A stretch of 64,000 bases of DNA from Leptotrichia sp. oral taxon 212 (GTDB lineage Bacteria > Fusobacteriota > Fusobacteriia > Fusobacteriales > Leptotrichiaceae), in assembly GCF_001274535.1 (NCBI RefSeq), contig NZ_CP012410.1:2380905-2444904 (forward strand), read 5' to 3'. The notes beneath the pieces were generated by a model. That model made no database searches. It saw nothing but the letters and a program-made list of their open reading frames with translations, and was not told the origin of the DNA. Numbering within the stretch: position 1 is the first letter of the stretch; each line of letters opens with the position of its first letter. Shown piece by piece: positions 1 to 11,349 of this stretch. A program made the translations under genes and the position numbers.

Positions 1-402
1 AGTCGGAAAATTCTTATCATTCTCATAAATCGCATTTGTACTTGCTTGAATTATTTTTTTTACCCCGAACTTTCTGCTGTTTTCCAGTATATTTACAAAA
101 CCTGTTGTATTAACATCTATTGCTTCCTGTGGATTAGACTGGCAATCTGGAAGTGGAGCAATTCCTGCAATATTATAAACATAATCTACATCTCCATTTT
201 TTAGTAATGAACCTATACCCTCTCTATCTCGAATATCCATTCTAATTATCTCATCTCTAAAATCATAATCTGGAAAAATAAGATTATCTTCTTTTCCATA
301 AGAAAAATTATCAACAAGAATTAATTCATTTTTGTCTTTCCATAAACGATATGCAAGTTGAGAGCCGATAAATCCGGCAGCTCCTGTTATTAATATTTTC
401 AT
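1..402 (-). CDS. NAD-dependent sugar epimerase/dehydratase, 3' part outside window
   Basis: This is the N-terminal 134 codons of an extended short-chain dehydrogenase acting on a nucleotide sugar; the rest lies beyond the left edge. The Rossmann signature GAAGFIG is at residues 7-13, followed by an Asp (VDN) suited to NAD(H) binding and by the later strand ending in QASTNAIY. The catalytic Tyr-x3-Lys lies outside the window, so the substrate cannot be judged. The ATG overlaps the TGA of the upstream glycosyltransferase gene (ATGA), showing translational coupling at the distal end of the polysaccharide operon. Confidence 0.85.
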   Translation of the reverse strand, partial: MKILITGAAGFIGSQLAYRLWKDKNELILVDNFSYGKEDNLIFPDYDFRDEIIRMDIRDREGIGSLLKNGDVDYVYNIAGIAPLPDCQSNPQEAIDVNTTGFVNILENSRKFGVKKIIQASTNAIYENDKNFPT

Positions 403-1117
403 AATTTTTTACCTCTTCTTTTGAATTGCTTTTTTAAATTATATGTGGATATAACCATTCGTTTTGTAGCTTTAAATACTGCTGGAAGCCCTGTTCCGAA
501 AAAAGCTCTTCCATTAATTCTTTCTGAAAACATAATATCATAACGTATTATTTTCATTTTGTTTTTTTTAGCCATATAAAAAGCATATGTATCAAATGCA
601 AAATCTACAGGTGGATTAATCCAGCTGTTAAAAAACTCTTTAGAAAAAAGTTAGGTTGCGCTCCAATATCATGTAAAATTTCTCCAAATAATATTGATTC
701 AAATAAAGACATCCCAAAAGTAACTATTCTTTTAAAAAGAGGACGCTTTCTTCTACGACCTTTTACGAATATATTTTTATTCCATGAATTTTCTTCTAAA
801 ATTTTATATGATTTAAGAACATCACTTGGAGTTGTCTGCATATCTGCATGCATCCACCCTAAAAAATCTCCTTTTGCTTCTTTTAAACCTTGAAGAATAC
901 CATAACCATATCCTTTATTTATAGGAACCAGCACCGTTCTCGCAAATAAATATTTAGGAAGCAGTCTCCTTAAAACTTCATCTGAGCTATCAGTAGAACC
1001 ATTATTAACTAATATTATTTCTATATCTTCATTAGTCAAAATATTATCAAATTTATCAAGAATTATCGGTATATTCTCTTCTTCATTATAACACGGTATA
1101 ATTATAGACATTTTCAT
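399..1117 (-). pseudogene. Family 2 glycosyltransferase (dolichyl-phosphate-mannose-synthase-like), frameshifted
   Basis: Residues 1-100 are a clear GT2 nucleotide-sugar-binding domain: IIIPCYNEEENI near the start, VNNGSTD at about 38-44, and a DXD-type HADMQ at about 91. Reading stops early at 605-607. The next frame continues with sensible sequence (...SKEFFNSWINPPVDFAF...) to a TGA at 399-401. Adding one A/T base to the A6 run at 644-649 joins the two halves into a 239-residue protein, a normal size for this family. The gene lies between GtrA and the epimerase; GtrA plus a DPM1-like GT2 is a typical pair for making and flipping polyprenyl-phosphate-linked sugars. The break may be a real inactivation, a phase-variable tract or a sequence error. 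Confidence 0.8.
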
Positions 1118-1168
1118 TATTCTTATTCTCCTTTATGGACTTAGTTGAGAAATATAACAGTTTATAGC

Positions 1169-1548
1169 TTATTTTTTAAAAATTAAAAATTTTGAAGTTA
1201 TATAATTTAATATTATTCCTATTACATTGGAAATTATTTTTAACAATTTATCATCCTGTTTAAAAATTTCAACACCTATAACCATAATTCCTACATCTAA
1301 AACTCCTGTTATATATCTTGTAAAAGCAAAAAATAGAAATTCTTTTAATACTTTGTTTTTCAATTTTTCTTTTTTTCAAAAACAAAATTTCTATTTGCAA
1401 AGAAAGAAAATATCAAAGCTAAAATCCATGCAATTATACTAGACAAAATATAATTCAGATTCAAAACACTTCTTAAAATAAAATAAATAAAAATATTCAA
1501 AAAAGTAGTTAATGCTCCTATTATACCGTATTTAAAAATTTCTATCAT
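1169..1548 (-). pseudogene. GtrA-family membrane protein, frameshifted
   Basis: Two short frames (1360-1548 and 1169-1363) together make one GtrA-like protein with four membrane segments and the recurring motif NRNFVFEKK (first half) and SKFLIFKK (second half). GtrA proteins are thought to flip polyprenyl-phosphate sugars. The second frame would have to start at a TTG overlapping the TGA stop of the first. One extra base in the T5 (1364-1368) or T7 (1370-1376) run restores a 126-residue protein, the usual family length. It sits next to a GT2 that is broken in the same way. Confidence 0.8.
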
Positions 1549-1588
1549 TTATTCCTGTATATTTCCTTTCTAAAATTTTATTCTTCTT

Positions 1589-3298
1589 TTACGGTGTTCC
1601 TATTACAATTTCAGGAACTACGTATGCTTTTTTATTATTTTCATTTACAAATTGAATTTTTGATATTTCTTTATCCGGATTATCATTTTTAAACCCAATA
1701 TAACTTCTTTCCTTATCATTAAGCTGCAATAATTCAAATACTTTATTTCCTTGTATATCATATCCTATAAGTTTTACTCTATCAAAATTATAATTCCTTA
1801 CTCTCTTTGTATATAGATATTCTAATTTAAGCGGTTTTGGCAGTACCATTTCCGTTATTTCTTCTTTTGAATTTAAATAATCTAAATAGTATTTTTCACC
1901 TAAAAAATACGTGTATTCTATTTTTCCTGTTTCTTTTCCAATATAATAGCCTTTTTGGTTTTCCATTATAAAAAATGGATAAATTGGAAGAGTCCAGCTT
2001 TTGGCTTTATAAAATTTTGAATATTTTTTCCAATCCGAATGAACTTCATCATATCTAAAAACATTATTATTTATTAATGGAGAATACCTTAATATGATAA
2101 ATATTATTAAAATATTATATAAAATTTTTATATTATTTTTTCTTTCTCCCATATTTCTTTTTACAATAAAAGGAATTAACACCAGTATAAGAAGCATTGG
2201 TATCCTTGTTAATAATGCATGTCTGGTATTTATTGCTCCAAATGCCGTTGACCACAAATTTGAACCACTCCATACCTTAGATATTACATTCAAATATGAA
2301 TTAATAAAAATCAGGGACAACAGACTCAACAGTATAATACTTTCTCTATTCTTATTCTTAATACTGATATATACTAAAACTCCTGCTATTATTATAAAAA
2401 TTATTAAATATACCATATTTAAATTAAGAATATTTTGATTTTGGTCTGTCCCAAAGTTAAATATATTTATAAATTGTTGTACAATTTGATGTGTTCCTAT
2501 ATTTATTATTTCCAGAATCTTTATTTTCCCTATTGGTCTAAACCAAACTGTAGTATGCCTTCCAACTATTCTATATGCCGGTTCATTATCAAATCTTATC
2601 CAATTTTTTGTATGTCTATATGTATAAACTAACTGAATCATCGTTGATAATGCTATAGAAGCAAGAAAAATTTTATCTCTTACTTTCAATTTTTTCCATA
2701 ACAATATCAAAATTCCCGTTGCTACAGGTAACAATGTAATGTAATGTAATTTTGAAATACATAATAATACTGTTAATATCATTAATAATATATAATTTTT
2801 TTTCTTTAATTTATTAAAATCTATCAAACTTATATAAAAAATCATTATTATATTCATATATGCAAATGCTATAAATGTATGAGTTTCTGCATATGGAAAT
2901 ATATTAAAAACCGCAAACAGTATACTTACTGTAAATCTAAAAAATATATTCCCATATTTTCTAAATCTATGTAATACAAAAATGGAAGAGCCAAAACTTA
3001 TAATTAAAATAGCTACATTTGACATTAAAAAAATTGTCCATCTGGCATTAAATCCTAATTTTGCTATTAAAATTGCTATTAACCTATGAAATAGAGGAAA
3101 ATAGCCACCTTCCATTCTAAAAATATTTCCTGTAATTCCTTTACGGGCATAATAAAAAAAATCATAAAATTCTTCTGCATAAGGTTCTGCTTTAAATGAT
3201 AGTACCGGAGCTTTTATATTTATTAAAAAAAACGCTATTAATCCTGTTACTATGTATATTTTAATATTATTTTTCTTCTGTTTTCTAATCAATTTCAA
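1589..3298 (-). CDS. Large multi-pass membrane protein, possibly a GT-C-type glycosyltransferase
   Basis: A 569-residue hydrophobic protein with about ten membrane segments and a C-terminal soluble tail of some 120 residues. An early loop after the first segment contains acidic residues (EPYAEEFYDFF), as in lipid-linked-sugar-dependent GT-C enzymes, but no diagnostic motif is certain. The apparent start is a TTG overlapping the TGA stop of the upstream gene, with no visible ribosome-binding site, so this may be the continuation of the 3295-3900 gene in a single 770-residue protein after a lost base in the A5 run at 3297-3301. Its place in the exporter operon suggests polymer modification. Confidence 0.65.
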   Translation of the reverse strand: MKLIRKQKKNNIKIYIVTGLIAFFLINIKAPVLSFKAEPYAEEFYDFFYYARKGITGNIFRMEGGYFPLFHRLIAILIAKLGFNARWTIFLMSNVAILIISFGSSIFVLHRFRKYGNIFFRFTVSILFAVFNIFPYAETHTFIAFAYMNIIMIFYISLIDFNKLKKKNYILLMILTVLLCISKLHYITLLPVATGILILLWKKLKVRDKIFLASIALSTMIQLVYTYRHTKNWIRFDNEPAYRIVGRHTTVWFRPIGKIKILEIINIGTHQIVQQFINIFNFGTDQNQNILNLNMVYLIIFIIIAGVLVYISIKNKNRESIILLSLLSLIFINSYLNVISKVWSGSNLWSTAFGAINTRHALLTRIPMLLILVLIPFIVKRNMGERKNNIKILYNILIIFIILRYSPLINNNVFRYDEVHSDWKKYSKFYKAKSWTLPIYPFFIMENQKGYYIGKETGKIEYTYFLGEKYYLDYLNSKEEITEMVLPKPLKLEYLYTKRVRNYNFDRVKLIGYDIQGNKVFELLQLNDKERSYIGFKNDNPDKEISKIQFVNENNKKAYVVPEIVIGTP

Positions 3299-3900
3299 AA
3301 ATAAAAATAACTTAATATTGCTAAAAATAAAAATATAATTTGTCCTGTTACTATAGTATTTATCTCATAAAACTCTATTCTCTGAACTAATGATTTTTCT
3401 ATATTTTCTCCATTTTGAAGTAATTCTCCATACATAATATCTTCTGTTTTATGCATAGATACTGAATTTCCTGTTTCTCCATCAATTCCTTCTATTTTTA
3501 ATATAGCCTCTCCCTTTTTAAATTGAAAAAACTTAAGATTGAAAAAATGAAAATCATTATCTTTTATTTTAGACATATCTATTATTTCTACTTTTTTCTT
3601 ACTTCCTTGTGATAATTCAATTTTTATTTTTCCTTTATTCGTTCTTCCGTATGTTGTAAATAAGACCCCATATCTTGTTATATACCCTGGAATATAAACT
3701 TTTTGTTCAAAAACTGTTCCTTTTGATAATTCCTTAGACAATTCCCAGTTGTATAATTTAGAAGCTTCTTCTTTTTGTGATTCATTTTTTATTGCCACTA
3801 TTGATGGAATAACTATCCCAACAAGTAAAAAAAACATCCAAATAATTAGAGATTTTGAAAATTTTATTTTTTGTTTTTTTATATTATAAAAATTCTTCAC
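3295..3900 (-). CDS. Membrane protein with extracytoplasmic beta-rich domain (possibly N-terminal part of the next gene)
   Basis: 201 residues: a membrane segment at about 18-37, a polar beta-rich region of some 140 residues, then a second membrane segment at the very C-terminus ending in SYFYF. No family is recognised. The stop overlaps the TTG start of the next gene. Joining both by one extra base gives a TM, extracytoplasmic domain, TM and multi-pass layout that reads smoothly. Upstream it follows the wzt gene after about 30 bases, in the same operon. Confidence 0.6.
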   Translation of the reverse strand: MKNFYNIKKQKIKFSKSLIIWMFFLLVGIVIPSIVAIKNESQKEEASKLYNWELSKELSKGTVFEQKVYIPGYITRYGVLFTTYGRTNKGKIKIELSQGSKKKVEIIDMSKIKDNDFHFFNLKFFQFKKGEAILKIEGIDGETGNSVSMHKTEDIMYGELLQNGENIEKSLVQRIEFYEINTIVTGQIIFLFLAILSYFYF

Positions 3901-3933
3901 TTACTATTCACCCTTCAAATTAAAATAATTTAT

Positions 3934-4674
3934 TTAGCTTTCTGTAGTATATTCTATATATTCTTTCAATACTTCATTGGGAATTCCGCTTCTTTTTATT
4001 TTACCTGATTCTATCCAGATTACTTTATTACATAACTTTTCCATTGTATGTAAATCATGGGATACTATAACTATAGTAATTCCGCTGTCCTTTAATTCCT
4101 GCATTTTCCTAAAACATTTTGCCTGAAAATTGGCATCTCCTACTGATAATATCTCATCTATTAAAAGTATCTCCGCTTCTACATTAATTGCAACTGAAAA
4201 AGCTAGCCTCATATACATTCCAGAAGAATATGTCCTAATTGGGCTATCTATAAATTCTTCTAATTCTGAAAATTTAATGATTGTATCCAGCTTAGAATCA
4301 ATCTCCTTTTTGGTTAATCCATATATAGAAGCATTTATATAAATATTTTCTCTACCAGTCATATCTGGATGAAATCCTGCTCCAAGTTCTATTAAACTGG
4401 ATACTTTTCCATTTATTTTTATACTTCCTGAATCTGGATATATAATTTTTGTAATTAATTTTAATAATGTACTTTTTCCAGAACCATTTTTTCCAACTAT
4501 ACCTAAAATATCTCCTTTTTCTATATCAAAAGATATTCCTCTAAGAATATTATTTTTAACATATGCATTTCTACTCTTAAAAAATAATATTCTTTCTTTT
4601 AATGTAAATCCTTTATCCTTATAAATCTTAAAACTCTTTTCTACATTCTCTACACTTATAGCTATTTCCTTCAT
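3934..4674 (-). CDS. wzt: Polysaccharide ABC exporter ATPase (Wzt/TagH/KpsT type)
   Basis: ATP-hydrolysing subunit that powers export of an undecaprenyl-linked polysaccharide through the inner membrane. Walker A GKNGSGKST is at residues 61-69, the ABC signature YSSGMYMR at 149-156 and Walker B ILLIDE at 169-174, with an H-loop in IVSHDLH near 205. At 246 residues it lacks the C-terminal carbohydrate-binding domain of the long Wzt proteins, so it resembles the short TagH/KpsT forms. It follows the permease gene directly (stop and start share one base). Confidence 0.93.
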   Translation of the reverse strand: MKEIAISVENVEKSFKIYKDKGFTLKERILFFKSRNAYVKNNILRGISFDIEKGDILGIVGKNGSGKSTLLKLITKIIYPDSGSIKINGKVSSLIELGAGFHPDMTGRENIYINASIYGLTKKEIDSKLDTIIKFSELEEFIDSPIRTYSSGMYMRLAFSVAINVEAEILLIDEILSVGDANFQAKCFRKMQELKDSGITIVIVSHDLHTMEKLCNKVIWIESGKIKRSGIPNEVLKEYIEYTTES

Positions 4675-5447
4675 TATAGTTCCTCCGCAAAGCTTTTTTG
4701 CAATTTTTGAAAAACAAGATATCCAACAAATATCATAATTATACTGTATAGTACAGCGCTTCCAAAAAATGAAAAATCTGGTAATTTTTTATAATATAAT
4801 ATTTCTCTATAAAATATTATAATACTTGTCATAGGATTCATTAAAAATATTCCTTTATATTCTGCAGGAACCATATCTATTGAATAAACAATCGGTGTTG
4901 CATAAAACCAGGCCATTATAACTATATTCAAAATATACTCCAAGTCTCTAAAGAATACATTTAATGCTGCAAATATAAATGTAATACCTAATACCATTAT
5001 ATACTGTAAAATCATGATAACTGGTAACAATAAAACATACCAGCTTAATCCAACTTCACTAAAAGATACTGTTAGGATAACTACTATCATTGTATAAACC
5101 ATATTCATAAATGCGGCATTTACAGTAGCTATAGGTAATACTATTCGAGGAAAATAAATTTTCTTGACTAAATCCTTATTAGCTACTACACTGACAGATC
5201 CCGCCTGAATACATGTTGTAAAAAAAATCCATGGAACAAGTCCTACAAATAAATAAATATGGAAATTTTTTATACTGGATTTTAAAATAACAGAAAATAC
5301 TATTGTATAAACTATCAATTGTAATAATGGATTTAAAAATGTCCAGAAAAAACCTAAAATAGATCCTTTATATCTTACTTTGAGCTCTTTATTAACTAAA
5401 CTATAAATCATCTGCCTATAATTGTATATTTCTTTCAATATTTTCAT
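4674..5447 (-). CDS. wzm: Polysaccharide ABC exporter permease (Wzm/TagG type)
   Basis: Six-segment ABC-2 permease of 257 residues that forms the channel for the polysaccharide with Wzt. The N-terminal motif VNKELKVRYKGSILGFFWTF is characteristic of this family, as is the late YATPIVYSIDMVP loop before the final membrane pair. The gene is adjacent to wzt in the usual order (permease first). Its presence indicates the locus uses ABC export rather than Wzy-dependent polymerisation. Confidence 0.93.
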   Translation of the reverse strand: MKILKEIYNYRQMIYSLVNKELKVRYKGSILGFFWTFLNPLLQLIVYTIVFSVILKSSIKNFHIYLFVGLVPWIFFTTCIQAGSVSVVANKDLVKKIYFPRIVLPIATVNAAFMNMVYTMIVVILTVSFSEVGLSWYVLLLPVIMILQYIMVLGITFIFAALNVFFRDLEYILNIVIMAWFYATPIVYSIDMVPAEYKGIFLMNPMTSIIIFYREILYYKKLPDFSFFGSAVLYSIIMIFVGYLVFQKLQKSFAEEL

Positions 5448-5463
5448 TTTTTCTCCTTAATCA

Positions 5464-6512
5464 TTACTTTATTCTCTTTTTTAATTTTAGAAAAATAGAA
5501 TCTTTATTAATATATTTATTTAATAAATATGAAAATAGTACACTTATACACATAGCCATTAATATTATTTTTAATTCAGGGAAAGAACCTATTGAAAAAT
5601 AAAATCTTTGAACTAAAAAGACTAATACTATTTGATGAATTAAATAAAATTCCATACTAATTTTCCCTAATTTTTTAATAAAGAATTATTTAAAATTTTT
5701 GAAATAAAACCTTTATCAAAACTAAAAACTAAAATTAAAAAGGAAATTGGAAATATATAGTATATATCCCATCTATAAATTAATGGAATTTTACTAATTC
5801 CGATATACATAAAAATAAGTAACATTAGTATACTAATAAATTCTAAAATAGTTGCTTTTTTTCTTGTTATATATTGTTGTATTCTTAAATAAATTTCATA
5901 AAGCAATACACCACTAAAAAAATCTATAAAACGAAAAACAGGATTTACATAATAAAACCATGTTCCTAATTCTTCTGTTATGTTAAACTTTATAATTATT
6001 GTTATTATAGCTAGCATGAATATTACATAACTCCATAACAATTTTCTTAGAGGAAGTTTTAGAAAATATAGAAATATAATATAGAAAAAAAATAAATTTG
6101 AAATACACCATGCCACACCATTAAACTTAAAAGCAAAACCATCTAAAGGAACAAAACTCTGTACTAAAAATAGAAATGGAATTACTGATGATAGAACATC
6201 TTGTAATGATATTTTATAAATAATTATTGATAATAGCATCGTAATCATATATATAGGATAAATTTTTTTTACTCTTTTTATCAAAAACTCTTCCTTTAAA
6301 ACTTTATTTGTTATTATCTTACTTTTATACCCATATGAACAAACAAAGCCAGATAAAATAAAGAAAAATTGAACACCTATAAAAGCTTCAAAAATCCAAT
6401 TTTCTAAAAAAAGCTTATTATTATATAGTTTGAATACATCAAAATGATGAATAAATATCAAAAATATAAATATAAATCTTAAAGAATTTATTGCGTTCAA
6501 TTCTTTTTTCAA
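5464..6512 (-). pseudogene. Acyltransferase family 3 (OafA/YrhL-like), frameshifted
   Basis: A multi-pass O-acyltransferase that would acetylate sugar residues. The first frame (5667-6512) begins with the family signature INSLRFIFIFLIFIHH at about 9-24 and FFFILSGFV, with about eight membrane segments. It stops prematurely after NNSLLKN; the remaining two segments (MEFYLIHQIVLVFLV...) are in the next frame down to 5464. Adding one base to the T6 run at 5671-5676 restores a 349-residue protein reading LLKKLGKISMEFYLIHQ, which fits the family. It lies between the double GT4 gene and wzm. Confidence 0.85.
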
Positions 6513-6547
6513 AAATTACACCTTCCTTCTAAATAATTATTTTTTAA

Positions 6548-9306
6548 TTAATAGAAATTTTTCAATTCCTTTGCTACATTTTTAGCACATTCTTCCCATG
6601 TAATGGACTTCCAATTTTCTTCTATATTTCTATTTTTTTCTTCTAATTTATCTAAATTTCTATAATAATATAATATTTTCTCTGCCCATTCTTTTGCATT
6701 ATAAGGGTTTGCATAATCAATAAAATCTCCACCTATCTCTTTAAGAGGTGCAACATCTGAAGCAATACAAAACTTCCCATAATTTAAACTTTCTGGCAAA
6801 GTCAGACTCCATCCTTCATATAAACTAGCTAACACTGTAAATAAACTATTTTTATATAAGATTTCTAATTCTGTATCATCTGGAGTTATTATAATTATTT
6901 TATTTTTTATTCTTTCGTCTCTTTCTAATCTCTCTAGCAGTTCTTCAGTTTTCCATCCAGGATATCCGCAGAAAATCATTTGAGGTAAGTCTTCAGCCAT
7001 TTTCATTAATTCCAGATATGCCTGGTATAATATATCATGATTTTTTCTAGCTTCTATAGACCCAACTGCCATAATGTAAGATTTATCAATATTATACTTT
7101 TCAAATACTTTTTCTCTTAATTTTTTATCATCTAAATTCAATTTTACTGTAACATCACTTCCAAATTTTACCGGTATCCCTTCTCTTTCTGGAAGACTGT
7201 TGTCCTTAGCATATTTTAATCCATCTAACATAGCTGTTTTTCCACCATAAAATACTGCATTACTAAGTTTGTAAGTTCTATCTAAAAATACTTTGTAAAA
7301 TATCTTAGTTTCTTCCTTATGTGTTTGCGGAACAATAGTTGGAGTAAAATCATAAATCAATTGGAAAAATTTAAATTGATTTTTCTTTTTAGATTCTTCT
7401 ATTACATCATAAATATGTTCATTATATCCTACTCCTACTGAAAAAAATATGTCATTTTTCTTAAATGGAAGTAAATAGTTTGTTTTTTTTATTATTTGTA
7501 TTCCTTTTTTTCTTTTATTTTATCTATATGCTTTACCATCATTTTTTGAATTTTTGAAGGAAATAGACTAACCATCAGCCATATTGCTTCTCCGAATTTT
7601 TCGTTTCGTGATAACATTTTTTTCTTTTCATAAATTGCTGACGATTTTTGAGTTGTTAACCATTTAATTTGATGACTCAACTCCTTAAAACCTTCTTCTA
7701 TAGATTTACTCGAAAATAATTGATTTATTGAGTATTTATCTAAAATTATGTACTTATCATCCAATAGTACAATGTACTCTATATTATTTATTTCACTGAT
7801 TAAATTTTTAGCTAATTGTAACTGCGTTCTTAATATCCCGCTTACATTAGATTTTGAAAAAATTGAATGCCATATTAAAGTCAAGTCATAATAAATTTTT
7901 CCATTATATTTTAAATTTTCATCAGCTATTTGCAATAAATATTCATTTACTTTTTGACCGCAATCTTTCCAAGTTATTGATTTCCAATTTTTTTCTATTT
8001 TTTCAGAATAGGATTTTAATATCTCATTATTCTCATTATAATACAATATTTTATTCATCCACTCTACTGAATCCATTGTTTCAACATAATCTGACAATTC
8101 ACCTGCTATTTCTCTTAGAGGTGCAACATCTGAACATAAACAAAATTTACCATAACTTAAAGACTCAGGTAATGTCAGGCTCCATCCTTCATAAACAGTT
8201 GGTAATATAGTAAATTTACAATTTCTATAGATAACATCTAATTCTTCATCTGAAGGTGTTATTAATGTTATTTTTTTAGATAGCTCTGTATCATTTTCTA
8301 TAAACTCTCCTGTCAGTCCAGTTGGATGACCTCCAACAATTACCAGTTGCGGTATTTTTTCTTCAGGCAATGATTGTAACATTAGTTTGTACGCCCTATA
8401 TATTGTCATATAATTTTTTTTCGGATCTATTGAACCTACTGCTAAAATATAATCATTCGATATACTATATTTCTTTAAAACATCTTCTTTTGAACAACTA
8501 CCAGTACTTCTTATTATGTTAGAACCAAATTTTACAGGAAAACCTTTTTTTATTGGTAATTTATTTTCCTTAAAAAACTCTTCCGCATCTTTTTTAGCAG
8601 TTTCTCCACCATAAAAAATATAATCACAGTTTGTGGAAATCCATGTCAGATATTTTGAAAAGATTTTTTGACCATCATAAAGATGTTTTAAGCCTTTTTT
8701 TACTAATACTAAATCATAAACTAAATAAATTAATTTTATATTCTGCAATGATGATTTTAATCTTGAATATTGATATTCTTTATTACTTGTATACCAGCCA
8801 CAAGAAAAAATTATATCATTTTCTTTAAAAGGATGGATAAATTCACAACTTTCTTTTTTATTAGATAAACTATTACGAAATTCATTATTAAATTTTGAAA
8901 TTATTTTTAATGGTATATAAATCGAATTCGTAATAACCATTGCTATCAGTTTTTTTATTCCATGCAACTTAGAATTCACCAGCTTTTTTAAAATTTTTAC
9001 TCGTTCTATTCTAGCTGGTGAAGTATTTATTGCTTTTTTTAATCCTTCCGGTATTTTAAATTCATCATTTTTATTATTTCTATTAAAATGCTTAATATAT
9101 GCATCTGATACACTGTCAGAATTCCATAACCATTCTAATTCTTCTGATTTTATTTCAGAAAATCCTATCTCTTCACTTACACAAAAACGAATTTCAGGAT
9201 TTTTCTTTTTTAAGTTTTTAGCTATTTCTAATTCAGCTCTTACAATTCCAACGCATCCTCCTTTCCAGGTACGCATTGTATTTGTCAAATCCATCCAAAC
9301 TGACAC
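6548..9306 (-). pseudogene. Double GT4 glycosyltransferase (two fused GT-B domains), frameshifted
   Basis: Two family 4 glycosyltransferase modules lie in tandem. Module 1 starts MDLTNTMRTWKGG and has VGSIDPKKNY and the EGWSLTLPE (E-x7-E) motif. Module 2 begins near residue 445 with a matching YDLTLIWHSIFSKSNVSG and ends in the other frame with VGSIEARKNHD and EGWSLTLPE. The first frame stops at 7492; the second is open from at least 7500 through to 6548 with no stop. One extra base in the T7 run at 7505-7511 gives a continuous 919-residue enzyme (...KEKKGIQIIKKTNYLLPFKKND...). Tandem GT4 enzymes of this type build mannan or rhamnan O-polysaccharide repeats. GTG start at 9306 with a GGAGGAG ribosome site. 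Confidence 0.82.
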
Positions 9307-9351
9307 TTTATATACTCCTCCATTCCACCTTGATTAATTACCATGAAAAAA

Positions 9352-10389
<1,038 letters not shown>

Positions 10390-10403
10390 TTATCCTCCTA
10401 AAT

Positions 10404-11318
10404 TTATTTATTTTTATAATAATCTAACATTTTTAATAATATATCTTTTACACTTTGAGATTTTTTACCATTCATGAATTCTGATAATCTCGTTGTATCC
10501 CCTATCATTCTCCAAACTTCATTTTTTCTAACAAAATTTTTTGATATTTCAATTTCAGGTTTAAATGATGTCATTTCTTGGAGTAATTGCAATATCATTT
10601 CACCACTTGTTGGAATCCCTGAGCAGATATTAAGAATATCAAAATCTATTTTTTCTCTCAATACTAGTTCCATTATAACTTCTGCACAATATTCAACATC
10701 TACATAATCTCTAAAAGATGATATGTTTCCAACAGAAAGTTTTTCTTTCCTGTTAGCAAAATGTTCTACTAATTTAGGAATTAAAAAATTTTCACTTTGA
10801 CCAACTCCTATTATATTAAATGGTCTTATTGTCACAATTTCTAAGTCATCTTTGTATCTTTTTCCTAGATATTCTGTAATCATTTTACTGTATGAATAAT
10901 TATTAGCAGGATTATAAGGAAGATCTTCTTTGTATTTTTCTACTTTTTGATTTCCATAAACCCCTGCTGTACTTGCTAAAATTACTCTAGTTCCCTTGTC
11001 ACAGTATTCTTGAGTTACTTCTAATAAATTCTCAGTTCCTTGTACGTTTACATTATAAATTTCCCCTACATTATCGTGAGTAACTAGTGCAATTGCTGCT
11101 AAATGTATGATGACATTTGGTTTATATCTTTTTATAATTTCCATTAATTTCTCTTTATCTAAAAGTGAAATTAATTCCTGTTTTTCTATACTGATATTAG
11201 GAATTTTTCTAGTATCAATAGCAAAAAAATCTATATCTTCATTTTTTAACATTTCTTTCAATACAAACTGTCCTATAAATCCTGATGCACCTGTTATTAA
11301 AACTCTTTTTTTTCTCAT
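10404..11318 (-). CDS. NAD(P)-dependent sugar reductase/epimerase, probably GDP-6-deoxy-mannose reductase
   Basis: 304-residue extended SDR: Rossmann motif GASGFIG at about 10-16, Ser/Thr in LASTAGVYG, catalytic YSYSK near 142-146. The segment RPFNIIGVGQSENFLIPKLV is close to the RPFNHIGPGQ pattern of Rmd-type reductases. Placed between gmd and manC it most probably reduces the Gmd product to GDP-D-rhamnose; GDP-6-deoxytalose or another C4 reduction is possible. Family membership is sure, exact product is inferred from context. Confidence 0.8.
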   Translation of the reverse strand: MRKKRVLITGASGFIGQFVLKEMLKNEDIDFFAIDTRKIPNISIEKQELISLLDKEKLMEIIKRYKPNVIIHLAAIALVTHDNVGEIYNVNVQGTENLLEVTQEYCDKGTRVILASTAGVYGNQKVEKYKEDLPYNPANNYSYSKMITEYLGKRYKDDLEIVTIRPFNIIGVGQSENFLIPKLVEHFANRKEKLSVGNISSFRDYVDVEYCAEVIMELVLREKIDFDILNICSGIPTSGEMILQLLQEMTSFKPEIEISKNFVRKNEVWRMIGDTTRLSEFMNGKKSQSVKDILLKMLDYYKNK

Positions 11319-11349
11319 TTTCCACCTCTTTTTATCAGAAATTTAAAAT

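Noticed and set aside
399..1548. Programmed frameshifting as the explanation for the split GT2 and GtrA genes
   Set aside because: No slippery heptamer with a downstream structure was evident, and several unrelated genes have the same single-base defect, so this is less likely than indels.
6548..7360. Second GT4 module as an independent gene
   Set aside because: Its apparent start is an internal TTG without a ribosome site, and the frame is open upstream to the end of the first module.
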